Source: Panaeolus papilionaceus
Lineage: Eukaryota; Basidiomycota; Agaricomycetes; Agaricales
Direction: 5' to 3'
NCBI GenBank assembly: GCA_015501605.1
Contig: JADNRZ010000010.1
Location: 1,116,001-1,180,000, forward strand
DNA: 64,000 nucleotides
The position numbers and the translations under genes are program-made. Under the pieces are notes generated by a model. It was not told where the DNA came from, did not search any database, and was given only the letters and a program-made list of their open reading frames with translations. Below are positions 42,601 through 55,541 of this stretch, in pieces. Position 1 is the first letter of the stretch, and each line of letters starts with the position of its first letter.

Positions 42601-44578
42601 ATCATTTTTTCATTATACTTAAAGGCACATTCAGATGATTGAGCAAGCGCTCCATGTTCTTTCTCTACACATTATCTGGAAGACGACGGGACTTGCGTTG
42701 TACGATGACACCACGCTAGACGACACTCGTTATAAGGACACCCTTATGGAACAACGAGAAGCTCTTCTTGAAAAGCTACTGGAGTTTGCGGTGGGAACAC
42801 AATCCAATACCGTTGAAGGCGTTAAAAGAGCTGTAAGTATTTGACAACTTTTCGCTCATTGCTATTTATTTAAACAACGCCATAGTCCTTCAAGCATCTT
42901 TTGGATCTCCATATATTGTTTTCCACAGCTCACGCATACGCACCTGATGGTACACCGCGCCCCACTGCGTCACTCCCTCTAGCAATGGATGATGAGACGC
43001 AGTACCGCTGTGCTGGTTACATCCAGGCCGAAGTGGAGAGATACGCCGAGCTTCTGGATGATGAGGACGAGCGTTCTGCTGGCAGCGAATCTGGGGGATC
43101 TGGGGATGATGCCGAAGATGCTGAAGGCGATCAGTCTAAACCTGCGAAGAGGAAGGCAAAGAAACCCAGACCAGAAGGTGAACTTCATTCGTCGGTATCC
43201 TGTTTTGCTCAATATCTGACTTTTTAAATAGAAGACGATGACTCGCGGGATGCTCTGGAGCGGGAATACGTGTTCCTTGATGTCATTTCTACATTTTTGA
43301 GGGCAATCCGAGCGGGTGCCATTAACGTTCGCCACGGCTCCGTTGTTTTGGCGCAGTATGGGCGCCTCCTACCAACCTTTGACACATGCGCCAAGGTCAT
43401 TGTTGATGTTCTCCGAGAGGAGAAATATATGAGCGAGAATCCACAAAACATAGTGGAAATCATCACCGAAACAATCCAGGAGGTACTTAAAAAAACGATT
43501 TTGAGCATCTCGTTGAATTCTACTGACACAAATTATTTTTAGGCATACACCATGGTCTTGGACGGAATTATTCGCGACGAGCACAACACAGTTCAGCTTG
43601 CCAAGCTCCTTTCATCGTGTTTCGTTGTTCGTGGCAGTCAACTGTCAGTACTGCGTCGACTGCCTGCAGAATATGTTGTTCAAGTGCAAACGACGTTACT
43701 ATCCTGGAACTCCAAGAAAATCGCCGGTTATACCCAGAGCAAGAACAAGAGGTCTCTAAAGGCAACCTTGGCATTTTTCAAAGTGTTGCTCCCCTTGATG
43801 ACAACTATTAATAGTCGGGATGCTCTGAAAATGTTCGTCGTTTTTTTCGCAACACATAAAGACATGCTCATGACTTTTTTCATCTAGCAAAGCCCATATG
43901 GACCAAGCCTTCGATGAAGATAAGGTCGAGGTACAAACGACGAAAGTTTGGGAACCTCTGAAAGCCTACGAGAAACGACTCAATACCCTCATGGCCAAAG
44001 ATAATCGTAAGTTTACTATGCGCGACATTATGGATTTCTATGCTCATAAGTTTGTTTCAGCAGCGGCTAAACCGAAGAGATCGAGAAAGAAGGCCGCTGG
44101 TGCAGCAACTGCAAGTGAAGATGAAACGGACGGAGAGCAACTGGGCGAGAACGAAGAAGAACGACCTGCACCTGTACCTAAACGCCGATCAGGCCGTCTC
44201 AGCCGCAATAATGGAGGTGCTACCGATGAGGGTACAACCGACGAGGAGCAGGCACCCGCCACACCAAAACCCCGTCCGAAACCACGAGCAACTCTGCGTC
44301 GTGGTGGTGGTCAAAAAGCTTTCACGCCTGAACCTGAACCAGAGCCTGAGGCTGCTTCACTTTCTGAATCTCCTCTGCGGTCTCTCACGCCTTCTGAACC
44401 TGGTATGGAAACGCAAGAAGATGTGGAGGACAATACTGTTACGCCCAAGGCCAACCGAAAGCGACAACGAGACACCGAACCAGACGAACCCGAGCCCAAT
44501 GGGGAAGCTGAACCAGAGCAAGATAACGATATTGCAACCCCAGACATCCAGGTCCGGAGAAAGCGTGCTCGCCACTAG
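39672..44578 (+). CDS. SCC3: Cohesin subunit Scc3/STAG (Psc3/Irr1 type), about 1,400 aa
   Basis: HEAT-repeat subunit of cohesin that binds the kleisin Scc1 and DNA and holds sister chromatids together. It starts at the ATG at 39672 (MSEPQTSSPAPRRSQRDKKT). A dozen or so short introns are visible, including GTACTT at 39749, GTAAGC at 40441 and GTGAGC at 40922. The basic, AT-hook-like N-tail (ARKTKSKGSPKSKGAPAARK) is followed by the STAG domain (NPSYALQSSAEDFLTSLQQT, ALAELINLVLRSCGCND). The highly conserved SCD block is FVHRFRDLDPNIRAECVRAL, LGLWLKKYPEHFLDAHYLRY and VGWVLSDSNNHVRLEAIKAL. HEAT repeats follow. An acidic/basic insert (DDEDERSAGSESGGSGDDAE) interrupts the C-terminal half. The last 200 residues are a disordered tail rich in Pro, Glu and Arg/Lys ending VRRKRARH, probably an NLS. 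Confidence 0.94.
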
Positions 44579-44937
44579 TTTTACGTGGATTATTATTTCC
44601 CTCAAGCCTCCCTTTCACTTATACTTTATTATAGTTTAGCGTTTTTTACATGATTTGCGACTTTTTATTACCATTTCCTATTATGCTTTGCCGTTCATTT
44701 GCTGTCGATGTATGGGTTCTTTTTTATGTGTATGACCATTAGTGTAATAATGTGGATGTATTTTCGGTATCCGATATCAAGACTGAGAATTGGGGAAATG
44801 CTATGCTACGAAACAGAAAAACAAATAATAACATGGAGTAGAATGCAAGGTGGTATGTGCACACAAGAAGTCGACCAAATGAACGTGGCGCCGCTATGAA
44901 AAGGGCGATAGTGAAGGTGGAAAGATACAAACGATGT
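44579..44937. other. Convergent 3' flanks of Scc3 and the coiled-coil gene
   Basis: 359 nt, T-rich on the left; no gene is seen. Confidence 0.65.
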
Positions 44938-47900
44938 CTAGTCCGTGGCCGACAGCATGTCAATAGTGGCAAGGATAGCATTGCGCTGAGAATGGTTGAT
45001 GAGTAAGCACAGCAATACGAAGCAAGGAAAGGCAAAACTTACATCGGCAGACATGACATTGTATGTTTCAGCGAGACCAGAGTCGCCTGGCAATGATGCA
45101 CGCCTGTTGTTGTTGTGTTCGGGTGGTGGGGTTGAAGGTAGAGCCGAAAGAAGGGATGGTTGAGGTGCAGGGGGCTGTTGATGCCTGAGGTCAAGAGGTG
45201 ACTTGAGAGGAAGACCACTGCCGAGAGAGCGAGATCGACGAAGAGTCCGTTGTTCAGGGTATCTCAACCCGAGCATGGTATACAACTCGTCCTGCGCTTT
45301 CACCAAGGCGATATTTTCCGATGTGGGGGTGAAGTTAGAGGAGAGTGCCTAAAATAAGATGTCAGGTTATGGTACTGGAAGGAAGGAAATAACACATACT
45401 GCAGAGCTTCTGAGTGGCGAATCGGGGAAGATATTTAATTGTGGTCTGCCCTTAAGGATACGAGGAACAGGAGGCGCTCTGTCCATACTTAATGGGCTAC
45501 GTGTTGAATGGAACGACAGTCCGACATTAGCAATGGCAGCGCTACCAAGCGAAGAACGTTGGCTGCGCAATCCAGCCTTAGATACTCGGACGCTGGATTT
45601 CCGTTTGGCGGAAACATGGCTGGACCGGTTGCTCATCGGACCGTCGATCATTTTGTCAAAATCTTGCGCAACAGATTCCGCCTGTTGCCACGCTTCGTCT
45701 CTTTCCGCCTCAAGAGTCTGAACCTGGGTCTTAAGAGCTTGGTTCTCGGTAATCTGCTTCAAGAAGCTTGAATTAAGCTTCCGAAGCGCCATGGCTAGGG
45801 CACTACCATTGTGAAGATGTGTCAACGACTCTAAATGGGCAATTTGACCGTCCAAGCTATGGAGCTCCTCCGTTAGCTTATCGAGAGCAACCACCAACTC
45901 TTTGAGTTCCTCGACTAGTCGAAGGCCGTACGACACATTATCACCCTCTTCCGCAATGTAGTTCCCCAAGCCCTCCAAAATCCCCACTCGACGCCGGGTT
46001 AAAACCTTGTACCTGGTTTTCAAATCGACGCGTTGGGAATTCAGTCGTTCTAGTTCCAGTGGTATCTCGCTTTCAAGCACTTCTAGACGTAGAAGACGGA
46101 TTGAAGAGGCCTCGGCAGATTGACGGATGGCCTTTGAGACGATGGCCTGGAGTTGAGCAGATGTGAAGGTCCACTTTGCAGCTTCCATGGTATATCCTCT
46201 GTACTTCGGCGATGGTGTTTGAAACTTGGGTGAGGAAGCCGAAGGAAGCCTCTGTTGGCGTACTGCCTGAGCAAGATGATTGCTACTCATTGAAGATATT
46301 GACTCGTTGCGATCCCGGTGTGTAGAAAATCCCGGCATGGCAAGAGTAACTTGCATGCTTGGTCTGCGCGGACCAGCTGGCAGAAGATGTGGCCTGATGC
46401 GAGAGCGCTGACTGCTTAAGGAATCTTCTCTGCTGAGACCAGTCCTGGGAGGAGTGTGATCGTTGAACGGGGACTGGAAAGGGGGAGGTCCTGGGGAGGC
46501 GGGTGGGACGAGAGCAGGAACGGGGGCTGGAGCTGGAGCTGGTGGAGTAACAGCGATAGTAGTAGCCGTGGTATAGACAGCTGGAGTTGACTGGGCCATG
46601 GCGTAATTTGCCATGATGGCATGTGGCTCGCCAACAACAGAGTAGTACGGCGGGGGTGAACCGAGTGATGTTGCCCTGAAAATATCAGAGCCGCGCCCAG
46701 TGAACACGTCGCGCGTTTGATTCGCCCTGTTCTCTTGCGGAGCTGGCTGGCTAGAAGAAGTCGTGTTTGAAGGGTTTTCGACGCGAGGATCAACGGATGC
46801 AGATGAAGCAGAGGAGTCTCGAGATGCAATATCAGAGCCATTAACAGCGATTGTACCTTCTGGGGTAGAGGTTTCGACAGAAAAAGTAAGAGCGGGCGGG
46901 GGTGCCCGTACGCGTGGAGGTGGTGGTGGAGGTGCATTCTGGGGAGGTGGTGGTATATGGGGGACTGAGGGTATCTGGGGCAATTTTATAGAACTAACAG
47001 GAGACGGGCTACGAGGGGGTGTCGCAATGGGAATGGGAGTTTGTTCTGGAATTGGCTCTGGGTCGGGTATAGGTGTTGAAGAATCTGGAGGGACTGTCGT
47101 TGATGATGAAGGGGTATCTTGCAACTCTTCGGGGAAAGTAGGGGTTTCAGGCGTTTGGGGGGATGGTGTAAGCAGAGGTGATGTCGGGATAGTAGGCAAA
47201 GACTTCATCCTTGTTCGTGATTCGTTCGATGCAGAAGTATACATGGAAGCTGCATCTGAGCCTCCTGCACTGTTCTCCCGTAACGGTATTTTGATTGAAT
47301 TTCTGTGATTCTGGTCTTCGGACTGAATAGCTCCTTGGTTATCTGCGTACATCGATGTCGTTGTCGTTGAAAAAGTGCTTGTGGATATCGGCCTAAAAGC
47401 TGATGGCTGCATTCTATCTAACGGAGAGTCTTCGTAGGTGTCCTCCGAAGGCGACGTCGACTCTTCGACTAGATCGTCACTTGATACTTCTGCCAATCGT
47501 CTGCTTGACGGTGACGCTGATGGGTCCGTTGAGATCTGCAGCTTCGTCGCACTCGGTTGTCGCATATGTCCAATGGCGGTTCCGGCTCTTGTCAATAAAA
47601 CTTGCTGAGCAAGACTTGAGTGTCCATTGGGACGACTAGGTAGAGCCGCCGACAATGGCCCAGTATACATGAGAGGAATTGTGACTTCCTGACCCTCGAG
47701 TATCTGAGTCATGGTGCCCACAGTAGAATCCGATTTTGCTGTATACAACGGGCTGAAAGGGTCTGGGGTCTCGGGAAATTCTTGCGTCACAGTATTTGGT
47801 GGGTCATCTTCCGCTATTGTTGACTCGCCGTCTCCATTTGTAATGGTAAGGTTGTAGGCATTTGGGTCTTTGGAATCCCGTACAACTTGGATAGGGCTTG

Positions 47901-49975
47901 GGAGACTTCCGGATCTCTGTCTATTAAAAACGGTGCTCAAGGGAGGTGGGGGCTCAAGTGGAGCACTTATGTCTGACCCAACAGAACCGCGCGACGACGC
48001 ACTACCACTCAATGTAGCTTGAGACGGGGTTGGAGACCCATGCGACTGTAGACATTGTTTCAGTTTACTACTAGACAATGAAATGGAAGTTGGACTCACC
48101 TGCGTGCTCGAGAGAGGCCGCTCGCCTTTAGGTTTGGCTGCAGGTTTGGGTAGCACTCTGGAATCAGTCCGACGAGGGATGTTAGGTAATGTTTCTGCTC
48201 GGGTTGAAATTCCTGTACCTGGATAAGATATAACACGTTAAATCGGAAGTAAGAGAACTTACTACGGACGCTGCCGGTCAACGGGCTGCGAGCACCAATA
48301 GGTTGCATTCTAGCCGATTCTCGTCTTGCTCTATAAGGCGTTGGAGGTGATAACTGTGCGCTGTTTTCTTCACTTATGGGAGATATAACAGGCCTGTATG
48401 GTCCGCCCATAGAAAAAGGTTCTGGGGATTCTGGCTGGGAGTACGAATTGAGGATTCCATCTAAATCTTTCCCTGATCCCGGAGGATCACTTGTTATTGA
48501 CGTGGGTGACAAAAGATTCATATCCGGCGTTCTGGGAGGAGTCTCTGGTGGAACGATGGCTGATTCATTGACGGAAACAGCGATGCTAGACCGGTCAGAA
48601 GCCATGGCACTTTGTAGGAATTTCGTTCCTTGAGGAGTGGGAGGTAGTGGGGAACGAGCAACCGAAGACGGTGGTGTTGAAGGCGTTGTACGTAAGTCTG
48701 GTGTGATGGGAGTTTTAGGAAGAAGCGTCTTGAGGTCGAATTCAGCGCCGGGGCTTAGCAACCCACTATTTCCTCTAGACGAACTTAAAGTGCTGGGGGT
48801 GTCAGGAAGACGTCGTGTAGCCAGACTACCAGTACTGGAACGTCGCTTGAGGTCTTTTTTCCGCTTGTCTCTGAATTCGGGGGTATTACGAGGTTTTTTG
48901 GGCGGCTCATACAAACGTTCGGCGTTCGACGGAATTGGGGGCGCATCAGGCGAAATTGGAAACCCGTCGTAAACGAGGTGATAATCGCCACGAGGAAGTG
49001 TTGTGGAGTCAGTGCGTGTCAAACCCGCTGTCCCGCTGCGATATCGAGATGAGCGGCTATCGCTAGATAACAAAAAAGAGTTTGCAAAAAGTGCACGAGC
49101 AAGTGTCGTCCCAGAAACGGCGGAGTCCATAACTGACGTTTGCCGCGATGACCGACTTGAAAGAAGTGAATCCCGTACTCGTAAACCATAAGCGTCCTTA
49201 GGGTATATCACCAGTGGTTCCGGTAGATGCTTCTTGTTGGGGACTTCTTGACTCTGTTTCAGGATTAGAATATGCATCCAAGTGAATAGCGCAATAATAC
49301 CTTACCTCTGCTTTGGGGGTATCCTCGTGTGGCTTTCCGTAATGTGAGGCCTGTAGCAATATGGATTACGAGGGCTCACAGAGGTTTCAATGGACTACAT
49401 ACCTCCATTGCCCGAAGACTTGCTAGCAGATCCTCTTCCTCTTCTTCTGAATATTCGGACTCTGAATCCTCGACATGACCTGTAGTATCTAATACCCCAA
49501 GGGTACCAGTTGACATCCTCCGTGGTGATTTTTGGAAGTTATCCTGAGAAACGCCATTCACGCCCTTGGGCTTTTCTACTTCCACCAGACCAGAGAAGCC
49601 CTCCGACTGCAGGAAGTTGGCGGCCCAATCCGCAAGCCCATCAGGCGATATATCAATGTCTAGTTGAACGCGGGGTAGTTCTGTCACTTGGGGTCGGGAT
49701 ATGGCTGGTTCTTCCTGGTCAACTATATCCACATCATCATCTTCTGTATGTTTCCCTCCGTCGATTTCTAGCGAATAGCGGGGCGCAACATCATGTATGT
49801 CGATAACCTCTGAAGAAGTAAGAGGGTGTGGTGGCTGCGGGACGGCAGTTGGTATTGGGAGGGCAGCGGTCGCTGATTCTCCGCGCTTTAGTGAGAAAGG
49901 TGATCGGATGCTACTAACGCCCTTAGCTAACTTGGCCTTGGACTTGTAAGTTAAGTTGAACGGCAGAGAAGGCAT
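44938..49975 (-). CDS. Large coiled-coil protein with long Ser/Pro-rich disordered body (about 1,580 aa)
   Basis: Starts at the ATG at 49975 (MPSLPFNLTYKSKAKLAKGV). Seven exons are inferred: 49975 to about 49405, a 45-nt exon (ASHYGKPHEDTPKAE), about 49258-48264, about 48220-48101, about 48047-45403, about 45350-45040, and a short last exon (RNAILATIDMLSATD). The order of parts is: an acidic N-terminus (SESEYSEEEEEDLLASLRAM); about 900 residues of Ser/Thr/Pro-rich, phosphosite-like low complexity with poly-Pro runs (HIPPPPQNAPPPPPPRVRAP); then a clear coiled coil of about 200 residues (KWTFTSAQLQAIVSKAIRQS, SQRVDLKTRYKVLTRRRVGI, LVEELKELVVALDKLTEELH, KTQVQTLEAERDEAWQQAES); and a basic tail. 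The architecture suggests a cortical, septation or polarity scaffold. I cannot assign a named family. The 48,000-region intron excision (STQ|SHGSP) keeps the frame. Confidence 0.85.
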
Positions 49976-52023
49976 TATTTGACGGCCAGTAAAAGATGAT
50001 TTGGCGAATAAGTTCCGTTACCTGCTCACCAGCGACCAGGCAAAGTAGAACGAGAGTAGGTCATGGATAGCAACCAAGGTGGCCTTGCATCAGAGAGTGT
50101 TTGTTGATGTGTGACACATTTCATCAAAAGGACTCCCAAGGATGGACGGAATCTAATCACATCCTGCCGAGGACGGCAAATAACGGCTACCTTACATCGC
50201 GTTTCAGCCACAACCCCGCCCTGAAATCTGAAAAAAAAAAAGGATTAGTATTTCAGTAAAATAGACAAGGCAAAAGGTATACTTGAGCCCAGATAATTGA
50301 ATATGAAAACCATTTCTTCTACTCAAACCATATTCATTCAAATAGACTCAGCGGAGTCCGGACAGTGGCCACGCTTTTCTCATTTGCGCACTAAAATAAG
50401 GTTCGGCTACCTCGGAAACTGCGCGCGTACTTAGCGAATGCGGACCTGAACTGCTTGCAGTCCTGCAGCTCTGTATTCACTGCTCGATGTTCAGTCCTTC
50501 ATAGGTGAAAGAGCTTCAGTCCTCAGCTTCAAAAAAAAAGAAGTGTGATTATACGTCAAAAGCTTACTGAAATGCGGATTCTGAGATTTCTTTCACTGAG
50601 AATAATCGGGGCTGTGCAATAACCGAAACTGTGGACCTGTTCGCATAGCTTTACAAATGTCATGGACAGACTGAAACTCGTGTTTCAACTCAGTCGCGGT
50701 AGTTAGCATCTCACCAACACATAAAATTGTCGCCAGCCAGAACTCATATAAAAGATGCAGGTGGTCATGAATCAGTCAGTCAGAGCTGAAACCGCGAATC
50801 GGCGAATCAGATGCGTGGGAATGTGGTGCTCGGCCTTTGCCTATCAGTTCGGCCGCAGAGGCAGGCGCTCAGTTGCTGCTCAATTAATTTCGAGTCTTCA
50901 AGTCTCTCTGCCCTTTGAAGAGCTTCATACTAACTTTGCTTGAAAAAACATTGTCTTGCTCCTACTGTTCGTACTCAGTCAACATTCTAAATGGTGTTCT
51001 CTGCTCATTGCAATTTACGTGAATTTATACGCTCATTTACATCAAATGCGCAGCTGGAGCAGTGCAGCCCGAGCAACGATTAATCATCAGCAGTCTTGTA
51101 ACTCTGTGGAGTGACATATCCAAGGGATGTTGAGCCCGCGGAACTGTACATCAAATGAAAATGTTGTGCACTGCGAGCTCCCAGAGGTTCTCAGCGTCCA
51201 TAAAGTGCATTAGATCGCGCCTTTTTTGGCTCCGTTATACACACTCAGTTCAAGGGCACTCTAGATATAGCAAGCAATCTACAATTCGTTGGGGAGATAT
51301 TAAGGGAGGGGCGTAGATAATAATATATTTTATCCACCATCGGTCCATTGCTAACCACATAGTATGACATGGCTGAGGTGAAGTCTACACTATGTGATAA
51401 TACCAGATGCATTGTTTTGTATTGTGGGCCCATCACATATGACGCTTCACAGTAGCACACCGTATTTATAGGATACAGATTCATCACATTCTCTGATCAA
51501 ACTTCCTTTTCTCACTTCACTATCTAGTATCTCACACACTCTCCCGGAACGCGTTGTTTTTGCTTGTTGTGCGTGACTTCCGACTCGGTGCTGTATCAGC
51601 AACTCGCTATATTAGTACTCAGATATCAAGTCGCCAAGTGTTTCTACATTCCAAACGACGAATGGGCTACTAATCCAGGACCAAAAGGTTGTTGAGGGGT
51701 TTAAAGCTAGAGGTTGGGTCATATCATAGAGGTTCGGTCCATACCAAAGTCTCAAAAAGCAGTATACTAATCTTCTAATCACACTCGATCCACAAAACAA
51801 GAAGTCTATGGTGATCGCGGTTTGTTAGTTGCAGCCTTAATTAAAACTTGAGCGCTCGAGGTAGAAAAACATGCTACAATAAAGTTTCACGAACGGCAAT
51901 ATAGCTTTATATCCCCGCGGTTATATGCTACTATACATTGTTATCTTGCTCGAACAATTATAAGCCAAGCCCTGAATTATTAGCAGTCGGGGCTAAGCGC
52001 TGGAAGATTCTGTTCGTAAGATG

Positions 52024-52040
52024 ACCGAACTAAGTTCGGT
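52024..52040. repeat. Perfect 17-nt palindrome
   Basis: Arms ACCGAACT and AGTTCGGT around a single A. A possible dimeric binding site. Confidence 0.8.
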
Positions 52041-52107
52041 ACTCTCATCATCTGAAGTACATGTACAGTCATGCATTCGAGTTGATACTCAAATAATGTC
52101 GTAAGAA

Positions 52108-52128
52108 GGGGAGCGCGCGCCCCTTTTT
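52108..52128 (+). other. GC stem followed by T5
   Basis: GGGG and CCCC flank AGCGCGCG, then TTTTT. It resembles a terminator-like hairpin, about 70 nt after the palindrome at 52024. Confidence 0.35.
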
Positions 52129-54125
52129 GGATCAGCGTGCAATTCATATAAATTGCAGTAAATTTGATGAATATGTGCCTAATGCCGTTCCCGACGTACC
52201 GAAAGCCTTCTGTATAGTGCTTTCTCGCTTATGTTATTCAAAGCTTTAAGCGGTTCATAGATGTAGAACATGTGGGTGTAGGAATATCAGTCAGGTTAAA
52301 GAAGAAGGGGACTAATATTAATTGAAGGACACTCCACTCTATACATTTGTACCCTCGATGCACGCCATTTTGTGAACCGCAATTGCTCCAGGTGGCAATT
52401 ATGTACTCAAAGATTTGGTCGTCTTTTGAGTAGCTATCGCATCTTCTTCTTCGATGGAAATGCACCATACGGTTGGTTCTTCCTAAACCTTATCGCGCCT
52501 TAGCGCTAACTCGATACCCCAGCTATTAATTCCGAGCTAAAGAAACTCACGAGGTGGTTCTATGAATTTTCAAAGAACAGAATGACTACCAGTGAACCGA
52601 TTATGAACAGCAGATCAAAATGATTCTTGACCTCATGTAAACCCCGCTTCTACCGTACCTGTCATACACCAACCCACATCGACCCTGGGTTACTGAACAT
52701 GGTCATAGGTCCCTGCGTGAAGACCACAGGATATGAAATTACTCCTCGCTACCTTTACATCTTCTCTATATCTCCCGGGGTGTGTCTAAACTCGTGACCC
52801 CCTACCAGTGGGCACATGCCATTGGGAAGCGTTTGTCTTCCGCAATATGAAGGATGTAGGCCAGATCGATTGTGACACTTCAGGCTCAGGTTTATGGGGT
52901 ACAAATATCCGCCTTCCCTCCGCATTCAATTCTGCCGAGATAAGCTTGCGGATTCATGTGCACGCACAGCGGCATAGTGGCAGTTACTTGAAGGTACTCT
53001 ACCTCTATGCCCCCTCCAGAGCTCAGCATGACGATCGTGGTCTTCGAAATGAGGGACCGCTATCCTACCATAGCGGGCGCAACGAATGAACGATTCAGGG
53101 TCACTCAGTGAAAAAATGGCAGATATTCGGGCAACTTCTTCCTATCGTGCTGTGACATCATTAAGAAGCACTTTCGCGGCTTGAGAAGGGGGTGTGTTGA
53201 TAAATGTCAGTATCATATGTACACGCCCTGAAATGGGGGGGTCGTGAGATGCCAAACTTCGAGATGTCAATAAATCCCCCTTTCCTCTTTCTGTGATGTG
53301 CTTTAATGTGTTTATGTTCCGTCTCACGTATGTGAAGCACGATACTCCACACCATTTTCTCACATTGACATGCACCCATGTTGAGATGGGAAATTATGCA
53401 GAGCAATCAATTCATACACATATCGCTGAAAAACTTATGACGTTGAACAAGCCAAAGTTTATCGTAGAGGAGGACCACATTTAATGAACATAGAGCTGCG
53501 TCATGCACACAGCTAAGATATGGTTGCACATGAGGTCAAAAGCATTGGATGAAAACCAGCCCTCAGACATCGAGACGAGGACATCAAAGACCACGGACTC
53601 GAAAAGTAAAAGTACTTGCCACACCTTTAAACGTTTCACAGGAACGTGAGCTGGAACGTTTACATTTCGAGCCAAGCAATGTCATGTTTTTTCAATTCAA
53701 TTCGAGTATCAAATGCGCTCACAAAGCTTGGCATTATGCTTTGATTCATCTTGAATCACCAGTCGTTCAAACAGCCGACATGGTTGCTTGAAGAGTTCAT
53801 AAATAGATCTCGAGTTAAGACTTAAATTTTCAGAAGGTTAAAAAAGTATTATAGTAATCGATAAATTATACATAATTATTTCGAATTCACAGCCCTAGTA
53901 AGTCCAGAGCAAGTTTCGACCAATCACAAAATTAGAACAAGCGCCGTATGCGCCACATCACGTCGCCGTGAATGGACGCGTGATCGATGGTCAACGGCAT
54001 AGAGTGTATTACTATTTGAACAATTGCCGAAGACAGGTATACGTTAAGGCGCACAATCTCAAAAGTTGTCAACGTTCAAAATTCTGGCAAAAATCAGCTT
54101 ATTTTATAACTTTGGACCTTTGACT

Positions 54126-54185
54126 ATGGTCCGTAATTAACGGGTCTCGCAGGCTCGCAAGCTAGCCGTTAGACCAACCGTCCAT
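54126..54185 (-). other. Imperfect hairpin containing a tRNA A-box-like sequence
   Basis: On the minus strand TGGTCTAACGG (54166-54176) fits the A-box consensus and is followed by CTAGC...GAGCC and TGCGAGACCC, reminiscent of tRNA arms. No B box (GGTTCGANNCC) follows and the acceptor does not pair fully. Nested complementary blocks (ATGG/CCAT, ACGG/CCGT, GTCT/AGAC, GGCT/AGCC) make it a 60-nt hairpin. A decayed tRNA or a palindrome; not an intact tRNA gene. Confidence 0.35.
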
Positions 54186-55541
54186 GATCGCGATTGGTAT
54201 CTACCCCATGTACAGCGTTCTCATTCGAATAGAGTAGCAAGACGTATACGATTAATCGAGATAATGTAAGTGGTGCACGACTGACATCATGTCCACTGAT
54301 GGTTTCAGGTTACAATACGTAATAATGAAGAAAGTCTAGTCTGTACGTGGTAATGTTGCTTTCGTATCATGGAACTCATGCCATAAAGCTGCACTTAGGA
54401 GGGGTATTTTCCGTTTGTGGGCATCGAGAGCATTCATTAACCCTACACGTTCGATTGAATTTGTGGCAGGCAATGGAGGCCACTCAGCCCTCTGACAGAC
54501 TCAGCAGCGGTGCATTGAGACCCCCCCTAAGTCTGCTAACTCTAATAAAGAAAGGTCTTGTTTTGATGAGGGGAATGTTCCCTGGACAGGATCTTGTCCG
54601 ATCCTAACTTGCTTGACATTTCCCTGTCTGTTGAATGGAAAGGATTGGCTCAGGCCGCCGCAGTTTACTGACTTGATGATCGAATACCAGGCAGCCTGGA
54701 TAGTGGTGAACCAATGAAGCCGCCGGGATGGAAGGCTAGAAGCAAAAATACAAACGATCGAATGTATCAACCATCACAAGGTGTGTATCAGGGCTACATG
54801 AAACAATCACCCAGGGCAGAGGGCCCAATTTTCTACCCTCAACGAACTCCTGCTAACTTAAAAAAGTGGCACTGCACTTATAGCTAATAAGGAACAATTA
54901 TCGTGGACTCATGGAGGCAAATACAGCCCGGCATTTTCGGCATTTCTGACATTTCTCATGAAGAAAATATTTCTGAAATTTTCAGCATGTTATTATGATA
55001 ATCACAATTCGTTGTTCGTGCGTGTGGCCAAACCCCCGTCCCGAAATTGACATATACGTCCTACCTCACATTAACCAATGACTCACAAAAATGACGGATG
55101 GGCGCGACTATACTCACACAAGCTCTCACAAAGACATCGTCTGGACCAAAATAATCAGCAATCGCAAACCTTGAGAGCCTCGCACGGTCCGATCCCCGTT
55201 TTATGGCATAAAACATGTGTCCGGAGCGTGTAAGCGTGAAGGTTGAAAATCCGCGTAGATACTTGAACCGAAGGCTTGCTTTGCTTCAGATCGAAAAGGG
55301 TCCGTCCTGGACAAGGTGGAGTGCAAGGGAATATGTAGGATACAAGGATCATCGGCCGAATGAGGTATCCTCACAGTATTCGTTGTCCACAAAAAGTCGA
55401 TTTCGAGGATGGTGTTCGTCGTGAACAAAACTCTTTGTGCAATATAAATGATTTACTTGGTCACGAATAAAAATAAATGTAATTAGTGAATCTCCAACAA
55501 TGTATGGGTAAATAATAAAATACATGCGAAGGACGCAATGG

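Larger units (their letters stand above)
49976..55541. other. Gene-poor stretch, about 5.6 kb
   Basis: I find no ORF longer than about 95 codons, no chain of exons in phase, and no transposase, reverse transcriptase or LTR pair by eye. AT-rich patches (53800-53890, 51840-51990) alternate with more balanced sequence. Poly-A runs lie at 50230 and 50531. Small inverted repeats at 52024-52040, 52108-52123 and 54126-54185 are listed separately. It may hold lncRNA, regulatory DNA, very short genes or eroded elements that I cannot recognise. Confidence 0.55.

Noticed and set aside
46763..47308. 181-codon Gly-rich plus-strand frame
   Set aside because: It is the antisense of the Pro-rich part of the large coiled-coil gene; poly-Gly is the mirror of poly-Pro codons.
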